In this document: one piece after another, positions 23,333-30,567 of the stretch
How the letters are laid out: each line of letters starts with the position of its first letter
Numbering within the stretch: position 1 is the stretch's first letter
From: an uncultured Collinsella sp.
GTDB taxonomy: Bacteria; Actinomycetota; Coriobacteriia; Coriobacteriales; Coriobacteriaceae
NCBI GenBank assembly: GCA_934654835.1
Contig: CAKUGY010000020.1
Coordinates: 1-30,567 of the forward strand
Length of the DNA: 30,567 bases
Direction: 5' to 3'
Made by a program: the position numbers and the translations under genes
Notes under the pieces: generated by a model
What the model was told of the DNA's origin: nothing
Seen by the model: the letters and a program-made list of their open reading frames with translations, nothing else
Database searches by the model: none

Positions 23333-23581
23333 ATGCATGACGTTGGAATGAACATGAGCCAGCTTGCCATGAGCGTCAAGCAGGTCGACGACACCATCGA
23401 GCTCGCTCACGAGTGGAGCCATCAGCTGCTGCATGCGACCGAGAACTTTGACATGGAGCGTATTGGCACCAAGCTCGAAGCCGCTATGGCTGCGCTGCAC
23501 GAGGCACACGATGCGCTCGAGGGCTACGAGGAGGCCATCGAGGCCGATCACAACTCCGTCGGCTCTGTGAAACTGGTGTAA
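23333..23581 (+). CDS. Small helical protein upstream of nikR
   Basis: 82 residues, not recognised. Almost wholly alpha-helical and amphipathic, rich in His, Glu, Met and Ala. Several His/Met residues (MHDVGMNM, HEWSHQLLH) could bind metal, but no known motif is present. GGAGA lies 7 nt before the ATG, and TAGAAT (23288-23293) may be the -10. It ends 1 nt before the nikR GTG, so the two are co-translated; a role in nickel handling or NikR control is a guess from position. Confidence 0.75.
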   Translation: MHDVGMNMSQLAMSVKQVDDTIELAHEWSHQLLHATENFDMERIGTKLEAAMAALHEAHDALEGYEEAIEADHNSVGSVKLV

Positions 23582-23582
23582 C

Positions 23583-24077
23583 GTGGCCGAACACGAGCAC
23601 GCGCACAGTCACGGCGCGGACGCCGAAGCGAGCTGTCGCTGCAGTGGCTCCAGCTCCGAGCTGGTCCGCTTTTCGGTTACCGCGCCCGACGACCTGCTGC
23701 GCCGTTTTGACGAGCAGATCGCGCGCCGCGGTGACGTGGCCAACCGCTCCGAGGCCGTACGCGATCTGATTCGCGCCTCGATCGCCAAGGAGCAGATGCG
23801 TACGCCCGACGAGCAGGTCATCGGTTCGCTCACCATGATCTATGACCACCATACCGGCGATCTGACGCGCCGTCTGGACGAGGTGCAGCACGACTATACC
23901 GACGAGATTGTCTCGACCATGCACGTGCATCTGGACCACCATAACTGTCTGGAAATTCTGGCGCTCAAGGGTCGCGGCGAACGCGTCTACGAGCTGGCAG
24001 ACCGCTTGCTGGGCCTGCGCGGCGTTAAGCACGGTGAACTCACCTGTGCCGCCACCGGGCAAAGCCTGGGACTGTAG
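23583..24077 (+). CDS. nikR: Nickel-responsive regulator NikR
   Basis: 164 residues from a GTG; about 30 residues longer than E. coli NikR because of an N-terminal His/Cys-rich extension (EHEHAHSH, then CRC). The ribbon-helix-helix DNA-binding domain follows (about 26-70, VRFSVTAPDDLLRRFDEQIA), then the ACT-like nickel domain (about 80-160). His103, His114, His116 and Cys122 (HVHLDHHNCLEILALKG) match the square-planar nickel site. It represses nickel uptake and possibly the hyp genes when nickel is plentiful. No strong ribosome binding site; translation probably depends on the small gene 1 nt upstream. No GTATGA-N16-TCATAC operator was found in the window. Confidence 0.93.
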   Translation: MAEHEHAHSHGADAEASCRCSGSSSELVRFSVTAPDDLLRRFDEQIARRGDVANRSEAVRDLIRASIAKEQMRTPDEQVIGSLTMIYDHHTGDLTRRLDEVQHDYTDEIVSTMHVHLDHHNCLEILALKGRGERVYELADRLLGLRGVKHGELTCAATGQSLGL

Positions 24078-24100
24078 CGGGATTTTCCGCAACGCACCTG

Positions 24101-24171
24101 CCAAAAAGGGACAGGTTTATTTTGGCAGGTTTAGAAGTTTTACCTACCAAAATAAACCTGTCCCTTTTTGG
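24101..24171. repeat. Long palindrome between nikR and hypF
   Basis: A perfect 25-bp stem pairs 24101-24125 (CCAAAAAGGGACAGGTTTAT...) with 24147-24171, extended by AGGT/ACCT after one mismatch, with an 11-nt loop. Its AAAAAGGGAC/GTCCCTTTTT core resembles the nadA-nadB palindrome. It separates nikR from hypF and could terminate or attenuate transcription, or be a dispersed repeat. Confidence 0.75.
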
Positions 24172-24195
24172 TCGGTTTTGACGAGGGAGAGCCGC

Positions 24196-26871
24196 ATGCG
24201 GCATGTGCATATTCATGTGACGGGCATTGTGCAGGGCGTCGGCATGCGGCCGTTTGTGTATCGCGAGGCCATGGCGCACGGTATCTGCGGCTGGGTGCTC
24301 AACGCGGGCGACGGCGTGCATATCGAGGCGCATGCTTCGGGCGCGGTCGTCGACGGCTTTGTCGCCGCGCTGTCGGAGCACGCGCCTGACGCGGCACGGG
24401 TGGAGCGCGTCGAGGTTGCCGAGCTGGCAGCTGGCACTTGGGATGCCGTCGACGAACAGGGCTTTCGCATCGTAGCGTCGCAGGACCAAACCGCGCATAC
24501 GACGCTCATCTCCCCCGATATCGCCACCTGTGACGACTGCCTGCGCGAACTGTTCGACCCCACCGACCGACGCTATCACTACCCCTTTATCAACTGCACC
24601 AACTGCGGGCCGCGCTTTACCATCATCCGCTCGCTGCCTTATGACCGAGCGGCCACCTCGATGGATCGCTTTCCCATGTGCCCCGAGTGCGCCGCTGAGT
24701 ATGGCGACCCACTTGACCGGCGCTTTCACGCGCAGCCTGATGCCTGTTTTGACTGCGGGCCGCACATTACGTGGCGTGAGGTAAATGCGTCGGGCGACGA
24801 GGCGCCCGCGGCACCAACCATCGGCAGCACGCGCGAGAGCAGCGACGCCATTATTGACCGTTGTGTCGAGCTGCTGGCAAGCGGCGGCATTGTCGCCATC
24901 AAGGGGCTGGGCGGATTTCACCTGGCGTGCGACGCCGCCAACGAGCAGGCGGTGACCGAGCTGCGTCGTCGCAAGCGCCGCAGCAACAAGCCACTTGCGG
25001 TTATGGTGCGCGACATTGTCGACGCCGAGCGCCTGTGCCATATCGATGACGTTGAGCGCGAGTTGCTTGGCGGCAGCGTCCGCCCCATCGTGCTGCTGCG
25101 TCGCCGTGCGACAGGCGAGGGCACCGTCTTTTCCGACGTTCTCGCACTCGCACCGTCCGTCGCGCATGACCTGCCCGAGCTCGGCGTCATGCTCCCCTAT
25201 ACCCCGCTTCAGCATTTACTGCTTGCAGCCACCGCGTCGCGCGGCATGCATGCGCTGGTCATGACCAGCGGAAACCTGAGCGAAGAGCCCATCGAGACCG
25301 ATGACGCTCTTGCTTGGGAGCGCCTCGTTGCAGCCGGCATCGCCGATGCGCTGCTCGGCAATGACCGCGCGATCCTCTCGCGCTACGACGACTCCGTGGT
25401 GCGCGTGGTAGACGGCGCCGCTATGCCTGTGCGCCGCGCCCGCGGCTATGCGCCGCAGCCGTTGCCGTTGCCGACGATCGATGCCGCCGCGCCCTGTGTG
25501 CTCGCCTGCGGGCCGCAGCAAAAGGCCACGATTGCGCTCACGCGCGAGGATGCGAACGACAAGGCGGTCTGTTTTGTGTCGCAGCATATTGGCGATGTCG
25601 AAAACGGCGAGACCTTCGATGCCTGGAATGCGGCGCGTACGCGCCTGGAAGACCTTTTTGACCTAGCGCCCGCCGCCTTGGCCTGCGATCTGCATCCTAG
25701 TTATCTATCGAGCCAATGGGCACGCGAGCAGGCGCGGGAACAAGGTCTGCCACTTGTCGAGGTCCAGCATCATCATGCGCATATCGCGAGCGTCATGGCC
25801 GAGGCCATCGCCGCGGGCCAGCTTGCGCCCGATGCACGTGTGCTTGGCATCGCTTTTGATGGCACGGGCGCCGGCGCCGACGGAACCATATGGGGCGGTG
25901 AGTTTCTTGTCGCCGGTCTTGCCGATTTTGAGCGCGCCGCTCACCTGCGTACCTGGGCGCTCCCCGGCGGCGCTGCATCCGCGCGCGATGCCCGCCGCAA
26001 CGCCTTTGCCCTGCTGAGCGAGTTCGACCTGCTCGAACATCCGGGTGCCACGGGGATCCTGGGCAGCCTCGATGAGCAGACGCGCAGCATCACGACCACG
26101 ATGATTGAGCGGAACATCAACAGCCCGCGCACGAGCAGCATGGGCCGCTTGTTCGACGCTGCGGCCGCGATCCTGGGCATCTGCGGCGCTGCAACCTATG
26201 AGGGCGAACCCGCCATCGAGCTCGAGGCCGCCGCTTGGCGCGCTCTTGACGACGAAAACAGCCATTTCACTGGCAATCAGGCGGATGTATCCGCATCCGC
26301 TTCAATATCGCTGGACAGTTTGTTCAGATACGTATTAACTACAGACCCCCTATCCGACATTTTTGGCCCCATTTGGACTAAAAAGAGCTCTCCAGACACC
26401 CCGTTAGCGGCGAATATGTCTGCCGAACACCCCAAATCGACCCATTTGGGGTGTTCGCAGACGGCTTTTGCCACCCAGAGCCCATCACAAAAATACGTAT
26501 CTGAACTAACTGTCCAGGCGGCCTCGGATAGCTCCCTCGTTTTGGACCAAAGACCATTTTTTGAGGCGCTTTTGGAGGGAATTGAGGCCGGCACATCGCC
26601 CGACAAGCTTGCGCTCGGCTTCCATATCGTCATTGCGCGCGCATCGGCCCAAGTCGCAAGCGAAATCTGCGCTCGAGAAGGCATCGACACCGTCGCGCTC
26701 TCGGGCGGCGTGTTCATGAACCGACTTTTGCTTCAGCTCCTCACGCGCGAACTCAAAGACGCCGGTCTTGCTGTCTTGGTTCCCCATACCGCACCCGTCA
26801 ACGACGGCTGCATCGCCTACGGCCAGGCTGCCATCGCTCGTGCTTGCCTCGCGCAGGCAGCACCGCGCTAG
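24196..26871 (+). CDS. hypF: Carbamoyltransferase HypF ([NiFe]-hydrogenase maturation), with 69-residue insertion
   Basis: 891 residues, against about 750-780 usually. It makes the cyanide ligands of the NiFe centre from carbamoyl phosphate, passing the group to HypE. Domains: acylphosphatase (about 1-95, VQGVGMRPFVY), four CxxC zinc-finger pairs (about 112-195), YrdC-like (about 210-400, GLGGFHLACDA, MLPYTPLQHLL), Kae1/TobZ-like C-terminal half (about 430-885, HHHAHIASVMAE, FDGTGAGADGTIWGGEF, LSGGVFMNRLL). Residues 706-774 come from an in-frame inverted-repeat element (26311-26517), between YEGEPAIELEAAAW and FFEALLEGI, in a region normally variable. The motifs on both sides are intact, so the protein may still work. 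GAGGGAGA supports the ATG at 24196; the frame is open to 23908 inside nikR, which I reject. Confidence 0.93.
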   Translation: MRHVHIHVTGIVQGVGMRPFVYREAMAHGICGWVLNAGDGVHIEAHASGAVVDGFVAALSEHAPDAARVERVEVAELAAGTWDAVDEQGFRIVASQDQTAHTTLISPDIATCDDCLRELFDPTDRRYHYPFINCTNCGPRFTIIRSLPYDRAATSMDRFPMCPECAAEYGDPLDRRFHAQPDACFDCGPHITWREVNASGDEAPAAPTIGSTRESSDAIIDRCVELLASGGIVAIKGLGGFHLACDAANEQAVTELRRRKRRSNKPLAVMVRDIVDAERLCHIDDVERELLGGSVRPIVLLRRRATGEGTVFSDVLALAPSVAHDLPELGVMLPYTPLQHLLLAATASRGMHALVMTSGNLSEEPIETDDALAWERLVAAGIADALLGNDRAILSRYDDSVVRVVDGAAMPVRRARGYAPQPLPLPTIDAAAPCVLACGPQQKATIALTREDANDKAVCFVSQHIGDVENGETFDAWNAARTRLEDLFDLAPAALACDLHPSYLSSQWAREQAREQGLPLVEVQHHHAHIASVMAEAIAAGQLAPDARVLGIAFDGTGAGADGTIWGGEFLVAGLADFERAAHLRTWALPGGAASARDARRNAFALLSEFDLLEHPGATGILGSLDEQTRSITTTMIERNINSPRTSSMGRLFDAAAAILGICGAATYEGEPAIELEAAAWRALDDENSHFTGNQADVSASASISLDSLFRYVLTTDPLSDIFGPIWTKKSSPDTPLAANMSAEHPKSTHLGCSQTAFATQSPSQKYVSELTVQAASDSSLVLDQRPFFEALLEGIEAGTSPDKLALGFHIVIARASAQVASEICAREGIDTVALSGGVFMNRLLLQLLTRELKDAGLAVLVPHTAPVNDGCIAYGQAAIARACLAQAAPR
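26311..26517. mobile_element. 207-bp MITE-like element inside hypF
   Basis: The 26-bp ends, 26311-26336 and 26492-26517, are inverted repeats with 25 of 26 matches. The interior contains a further hairpin (GAACACCCCAAAT 26425-26437 with 26444-26456, extended by GTCTG/CAGAC around a bulge). Base composition is visibly richer in A and T than the surrounding hypF. Length 207 bp equals 69 codons, it begins at codon boundary 706, and it has no stop in the hypF frame. No transposase and no clear target-site duplication are seen, so it is probably non-autonomous. Confidence 0.75.
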
Positions 26872-27002
26872 GCAGTCCCGCCGGCCTGTGCGCTACCGTC
26901 TCACAGGTGTAACGCGTTTGCTCGTGACCCCCGCGAGCGCTACCATCAACTGATGGATAATTAAGCGCCTATCCAGCGCAAAGCGTATAAAAGGGGAACA
27001 AT

Positions 27003-27263
27003 ATGTGCCTTGCCGTTCCCGGTAAAGTGGTCAAACGCGACGACGACCTTAAGGCGACCGTCGACATGATGGGCATCGAGCGCCCCGTTTCGCTGCGCCT
27101 CGTACCGACGGCGCAGGTAGGCGACTATATTCTCGTGCATGCCGGCTTTGGCATCCAGATTGTCGACGAGCAGGAGGCACAAGAGACGCTCGAGCTCGTC
27201 AACACCATGACCGAGCTGGTCGAAGAGGACCAGCTGGCCACCAACCCGGCCGAGGCATACTAG
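27003..27263 (+). CDS. hypC: Hydrogenase maturation chaperone HypC
   Basis: 86 residues. The N-terminal MCLAVPGKV, with the essential Cys2 exposed after Met removal, defines HypC/HybG. It binds HypD and carries the Fe(CN)2CO unit to the hydrogenase large subunit. GGGGAA lies 6 nt before the ATG. Its TAG overlaps the hypD GTG. The 130-bp gap after hypF contains a CCATC-AACT-GATGG hairpin (near 26942-26956) and a TATAAA too close to the start to be its -10, so whether hypCDE have their own promoter is open. Confidence 0.95.
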   Translation: MCLAVPGKVVKRDDDLKATVDMMGIERPVSLRLVPTAQVGDYILVHAGFGIQIVDEQEAQETLELVNTMTELVEEDQLATNPAEAY

Positions 27264-28375
27264 TGGCGGCGGCGCAGCCGGTTCGCTCCGGCATCGACTT
27301 TTCGGCATTTCGCGACCCCAAGCTGGCACGCGAGCTCATCGACCGCATTCACGAGCTTGTCGGCGACCGCAGCATCCACCTTATGGAGGTCTGCGGCACG
27401 CATACCGTGAGCATCGGCCGCTATGGCTTTCGCTCCATTATGCCGGCGGGGCTCAAGCTGCTGAGCGGCCCGGGCTGCCCCGTCTGCGTCACCGCCAACC
27501 GCGATATCGACCATGCAATCGCACTTTCCAACATGGACGGCGCCATCATCGCAACCTTTGGCGACATGATGCGCGTGCCCGGATCGTCCACCTCGCTTGC
27601 CGCGCAAAAGGCGGCGGGGCGCGACATTCGCATCGTCTACTCGCCGCTCGACGCGCTCGACATTGCCGAGCAAAACCCCGACCGCCCGGTCATCTTTATG
27701 GGCGTCGGCTTTGAGACCACGACGCCCACCATCGCTGCCGCCATCCTGGAGGCCGACGCGCGCGGGCTCCAGAACTTCTCGGTCTATTGCGCTCACAAGA
27801 CCACGCCGCCGGCGCTGCGCGCGATTGCTAACGACCCCGAGACGACCATCGACGGCTTTATCCTGCCGGGCCATGTCGCCACCATCACGGGCCTGGCGCC
27901 CTTTGGTTTTTTGGTCGATGAGTTTAGGACCCCGGGCGTGGTTACCGGGTTTGAGCCGGTCGATATCTTGCAGGGCATCTGCATGCTGGTCCAGATGGTT
28001 GTTGAGGACCGACCCGCAATTGATAACGCCTACCGTCGCGGCGTCAATGCGGACGGCAATCCCGTGGCGCGCCAACTGGTCGAGCAGGTATTTGAGCCGT
28101 GTGACACGACATGGCGCGGACTGGGACCGATTGCCGGCTCGGGCCTCTCCATCCGCCCCGAGTTCTCGCGCTTTGACGCCGGCGCTCGCTATGATGTGCC
28201 CGTTGAACCGACGGTCGAGCCGCGTGGATGCCGCTGCGGCGACGTGCTGCGCGGGGCCATTACGCCGAGCGATTGCCCGCTCTTTGGCCACGCGTGCACA
28301 CCCGAGCACCCCGTCGGCCCATGCATGGTGAGCTCCGAAGGCAGCTGCGCCGCGTATTTCCGATATCAAGGCTGA
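27263..28375 (+). CDS. hypD: Hydrogenase maturation protein HypD
   Basis: 370 residues from a GTG that overlaps the hypC stop (TAGTG). The HypCD complex is the scaffold on which Fe(CN)2CO is built. Visible motifs: LMEVCGTHTVSIGRYG with the iron-binding Cys, GPGCPVCVT, IFMGVGFETTTPT, FILPGHVATITG, GFEPVDIL, and the C-terminal Cys set RGCRCGDVLRG, DCPLFGHACTP, GPCMVSSEGSCAAYF for the [4Fe-4S] cluster. Full length. Confidence 0.96.
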   Translation: MAAAQPVRSGIDFSAFRDPKLARELIDRIHELVGDRSIHLMEVCGTHTVSIGRYGFRSIMPAGLKLLSGPGCPVCVTANRDIDHAIALSNMDGAIIATFGDMMRVPGSSTSLAAQKAAGRDIRIVYSPLDALDIAEQNPDRPVIFMGVGFETTTPTIAAAILEADARGLQNFSVYCAHKTTPPALRAIANDPETTIDGFILPGHVATITGLAPFGFLVDEFRTPGVVTGFEPVDILQGICMLVQMVVEDRPAIDNAYRRGVNADGNPVARQLVEQVFEPCDTTWRGLGPIAGSGLSIRPEFSRFDAGARYDVPVEPTVEPRGCRCGDVLRGAITPSDCPLFGHACTPEHPVGPCMVSSEGSCAAYFRYQG

Positions 28376-28459
28376 TGGATTCCGCTGTTCTGGCGAACGT
28401 CGGGCCGGTCGACGCTGCGCCCCATCCGCATCTTCCCTCCCACGATTGGAGTTTTCGAT

Positions 28460-29494
28460 ATGTCTCGTACCGCCACCGATAGCACTGTCCTGCTGGGCCA
28501 TGGCTCCGGCGGTCAGATGATGAAGCGCATTATCGACGAAGTCTTTCTAGATGCCTTTGGGTCGCCCGAGCTGCTCGAAGGCAACGACGCCGGTGTTGCC
28601 TCACTGCCCGCGAGCGGGCGCATCGCCATGTCGACCGACAGCTTTGTGGTCTCGCCGCAGTTCTTCCCCGGCGGCAACATCGGCAGGCTCGCCGTGTGCG
28701 GAACCGTCAACGACGTCGCGACATCGGGCGCCAACGTGCGCTACCTTTCGTGCGGCTTCATCCTCGAAGAGGGCTATCCCATGGACAAGCTGCGCCAGAT
28801 TGTGCAAACCATGGCAGAGACGGCGCGCGAGGCAGGCGTGGCCGTAATCACGGGCGACACCAAGGTTGTCGAGCGCGGCGGGGCCGACGGCGTCTACATC
28901 AATACCGCCGGCGTGGGCGAGGTGCCCGCGGGCGTGACGCTCAGCGGCGCTAACTGCCAGCCCGGCGATGTCATCCTGGTCTCGGGCACGCTGGGCGACC
29001 ACGGTATCGCCATCATGAGCCAGCGCGAGGGTCTGGCGTTTTCGAGCACGATCGAAAGCGATGCCGCACCGCTCAACCGCCTGATTGCCGACGTGTTGGC
29101 GGCCGCTCCCGACACGCGTTGCTTCCGCGACCCCACACGCGGCGGCCTGGCATCCACGCTCAACGAGTTTGCGCAGGCCAGCGGCGTTGCCATGGAGGTC
29201 GACGAGGACGCCGTACCCGTGCGCCCCGACGTGCAGGCCGCCTGCGAGATGCTCGGCTACGATGTGCTGCAGGTGGCAAACGAGGGCAAGATGGTCGCCG
29301 TGGTGCCGGCCGAGCAGGCCGATGTCGCGCTGTCGGCCATGCGCGCCGCGCGCTACGGTGAGAATGCCGCCATTATCGGCCGCGTGTTACCGCTTGCCGA
29401 AGGCGCTCGACCCGCCGTGCGCGTGCGCACCGGCTGGGGCTCGACCCGCATCCTCGATATGCTCGTGGGGGAGCAACTGCCGAGGATTTGCTAA
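28460..29494 (+). CDS. hypE: Hydrogenase maturation protein HypE
   Basis: 344 residues. PurM/ThiL-like ATPase that dehydrates the HypF-derived thiocarboxamide to thiocyanate on its C-terminal cysteine. It ends PRIC with the conserved Cys344. HGSGGQMMKRII, STDSFVVSPQFFPGGNIG, AVCGTVNDVATSGA, GDTKVVERGGADGV and DPTRGGLASTLNE are family motifs. GGAG lies 8 nt before the ATG. The 84-bp gap after hypD holds nothing recognisable. hypA, hypB and hydrogenase structural genes are not in this window. Confidence 0.96.
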   Translation: MSRTATDSTVLLGHGSGGQMMKRIIDEVFLDAFGSPELLEGNDAGVASLPASGRIAMSTDSFVVSPQFFPGGNIGRLAVCGTVNDVATSGANVRYLSCGFILEEGYPMDKLRQIVQTMAETAREAGVAVITGDTKVVERGGADGVYINTAGVGEVPAGVTLSGANCQPGDVILVSGTLGDHGIAIMSQREGLAFSSTIESDAAPLNRLIADVLAAAPDTRCFRDPTRGGLASTLNEFAQASGVAMEVDEDAVPVRPDVQAACEMLGYDVLQVANEGKMVAVVPAEQADVALSAMRAARYGENAAIIGRVLPLAEGARPAVRVRTGWGSTRILDMLVGEQLPRIC

Positions 29495-29620
29495 CGGCAA
29501 AGGCGGTCGGGCGGCGCGACCCGATACGCAGCAGTCAAAGTTGTTCAGATTCCAAGCATGCCCGACGCGCCAGCCCAGTATCATGGGGTGCGTTCTAGAA
29601 CCCAAGTGGCGGGAGCACCC

Positions 29621-30289
29621 ATGGCAGCAGCTTATTCCCATGTGATCTTTGATCTGGACGGCACCATCCTCAACACGCTCGAGGACCTAGCGGCCGCCGG
29701 CAACCATACCTGCGAGATGCACGGCTGGCCCACGTTTGCTGTAGACGAGTACCGCTACAAGGTGGGAAACGGCATGCTCAAGCTGGTCGAGCGCTTTATG
29801 CCCGCCGAGTATGCGGGCGACGGTCGTATGTTTGAGCAGACCCTTGCCGAGTTTAGGGCTTATTACGGCGAGCACAAGGAGGACCACACCGCCCCCTACG
29901 CCGGCACGATCGAGATGCTCGACCGCCTGCGTGCCGCGGGCGTGCAGCTTGCCGTGCTCACCAACAAGGATCACATTTCGGCAGCTCCGCTTATCGAGAA
30001 GTACTTTGGCCCCGAGCGCTTTGCGCTAGTGCAGGGCCGCGTGGACGCGTTTCCGCCCAAGCCCGAGGCGCCCGTCACGCTGCATGTGATGAAGGAACTG
30101 AGTGCCAACCCGGCGACCACGCTCTACGTAGGCGATTCGAATGTCGATGTCCTGACCGGCCACAACGCCGGCCTTAAGAGCGCCGGCGTCACCTGGGGCT
30201 TCCGCGGTCGTGCAGAACTCGAAGCCGCCGGCGCCGACTACGTGGTGGACACCCAGGCAGAGCTCGAAGCGCTGATCCTGGGCGAGTAA
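29621..30289 (+). CDS. HAD-family phosphatase (Gph-like)
   Basis: 222 residues from the ATG at 29621 (GGGAG 7 nt upstream); an in-frame ATG at 29558 gives a non-conserved leader. HAD motifs: I FDLDGTILNT (nucleophile Asp11, Asp13), II LAVLTNKD, III Lys in PPKPEAP, IV YVGDSNVDVLTG. A helical cap lies between motifs I and II (about 20-85), the type I cap of phosphoglycolate phosphatases and beta-phosphoglucomutases. Substrate cannot be assigned; 2-phosphoglycolate or another small phosphoester is typical. It follows hypE by about 130 bp and may be independent. Confidence 0.9.
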   Translation: MAAAYSHVIFDLDGTILNTLEDLAAAGNHTCEMHGWPTFAVDEYRYKVGNGMLKLVERFMPAEYAGDGRMFEQTLAEFRAYYGEHKEDHTAPYAGTIEMLDRLRAAGVQLAVLTNKDHISAAPLIEKYFGPERFALVQGRVDAFPPKPEAPVTLHVMKELSANPATTLYVGDSNVDVLTGHNAGLKSAGVTWGFRGRAELEAAGADYVVDTQAELEALILGE

Positions 30290-30321
30290 CGCCGGCGCTG
30301 CTCAACGCAGCCGCAACGATT

Positions 30322-30387
30322 CTGCCCGTGCGGAAAGCGCGTCCCGTTTTGACGCCTCAAACTGGGATGCGCTTTCCGCACGGGCAG
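30322..30387. repeat. Dispersed hairpin element, copy B
   Basis: A 24-bp stem with one G-T pair joins 30322-30345 to 30364-30387 around an 18-nt loop. The 21 bases 30332-30352 are identical to 4765-4785. It sits 33 bp after the HAD gene stop and could also act as a 3' hairpin. Confidence 0.7.
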
Positions 30388-30414
30388 CTAATTTGGGACG
30401 GGGCTCTTTTAGCT
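30386..30414 (+). repeat. AGCTAATTTGGGACGG motif, copy 2, with short hairpin
   Basis: AGCTAA (30386-30391) pairs with TTAGCT (30409-30414) around a G-rich centre followed by CTCTTTT, so it may end transcription of the HAD gene. The first 16 bases match 5312-5327 with one change, and TGGGACGGGG recurs at 30451-30460. Confidence 0.4.
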
Positions 30415-30439
30415 TCCCCATGTTGAGCGAACGAGTCGA

Positions 30440-30474
30440 GATGATTTTTCTGGGACGGGGATGAAAAAATCATC
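30440..30474. other. Hairpin upstream of the last gene
   Basis: GATGATTTTT (30440-30449) pairs perfectly with 30465-30474; the loop contains TGGGACGGGG. It ends 26 nt before the ATG of the truncated gene and may terminate read-through or regulate that gene. Confidence 0.45.
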
Positions 30475-30500
30475 AGGCAGGAAGAGGACGGACAGACACT

Positions 30501-30567
30501 ATGACCCAATCCGAGGGCACGGAAACGACAGGAGCCCCCGCTCGTGACCGCGGGTCGGGGCTGCGAC
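30501..30567 (+). CDS. N terminus of a truncated gene, unknown product
   Basis: An ATG at 30501 opens a frame that runs off the window after 22 codons, reading MTQSEGTETTGAPARDRGSG and onward. A purine-rich AGGAAGAGGA lies 12-20 nt upstream, rather far for a ribosome binding site. The hydrophilic, low-complexity N terminus gives no family. It is listed because the context, after terminator-like hairpins, fits a gene start. Confidence 0.4.
   Translation, partial: MTQSEGTETTGAPARDRGSGLR

Noticed and set aside
23908..24195. N-terminal extension of hypF into nikR
   Set aside because: HypF begins at its acylphosphatase domain; the ATG at 24196 has a good ribosome binding site, and the extension would cross nikR in another frame and the palindrome.
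24040..25215. 391-codon minus-strand frame opposite hypF and the nikR-hypF palindrome
   Set aside because: Shadow of hypF; no motif, and it runs through the palindrome and the end of nikR.
27260..28501. 413-codon minus-strand frame opposite hypD
   Set aside because: Antisense of a conserved gene, compositionally biased, no ribosome binding site evidence.

Overview
The window looks like chromosome from a high-GC Gram-positive of the class Coriobacteriia, most likely Collinsella or a close relative. This is inferred from the actinobacterial order dnaK-grpE-dnaJ-hspR, a zinc-finger-less DnaJ with an HspR repressor, a LytTR/GHKL two-component pair, a compact nadABC-niaR operon, and many short palindromes between genes. 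No rRNA, tRNA, CRISPR array, transposase or integrase was seen.

Layout. 1-200: a nested stem structure and a hairpin next to the hspR stop. 200-4491 (minus): core heat-shock operon dnaK-grpE-dnaJ-hspR. 5035-5220 (plus): 2x[4Fe-4S] ferredoxin with a bidirectional terminator. 5335-9199 (minus): NAD synthesis operon nadA-nadB-nadC-niaR; its promoter lies inside a 44-bp palindrome that is probably the NiaR operator. 9493-11492 (plus): LytTR response regulator and GHKL sensor kinase. 11553-12128 (minus): unknown protein. 12265-12585 (plus): thioredoxin and terminator.

12765-21322 (minus) is the accessory region and the most interesting part. Eight tightly packed or overlapping genes, in transcription order, encode a lid-less Hsp70, a membrane-anchored J-like/TPR protein without the HPD motif, a GrpE-like factor, a soluble FtsK/SpoIIIE ATPase, a tail-anchored coiled-coil protein, an 87-residue ESX-like helical protein, a membrane-anchored amidase_2 enzyme, and a zinc-ribbon/TM/YARHG protein. 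A divergent Xre regulator (21470-21811) borders it. It resembles a chaperone-coupled, stripped-down type VII-like envelope or export machine. The window therefore carries two complete Hsp70-J-GrpE sets. Next to it, an AAA_14/DUF4143 ATPase has four operator-like dyads at exact 23-bp spacing in front of its promoter.

23333-29494 (plus): nickel/hydrogenase maturation block with a small helical protein, nikR, hypF, hypC, hypD and hypE. hypF carries a 207-bp element with 26-bp terminal inverted repeats, inserted exactly in frame (69 codons). 29621-30289: HAD phosphatase. 30290-30500: dispersed palindromes, one shared with the dnaK upstream region. 30501 to the end: start of a truncated gene.
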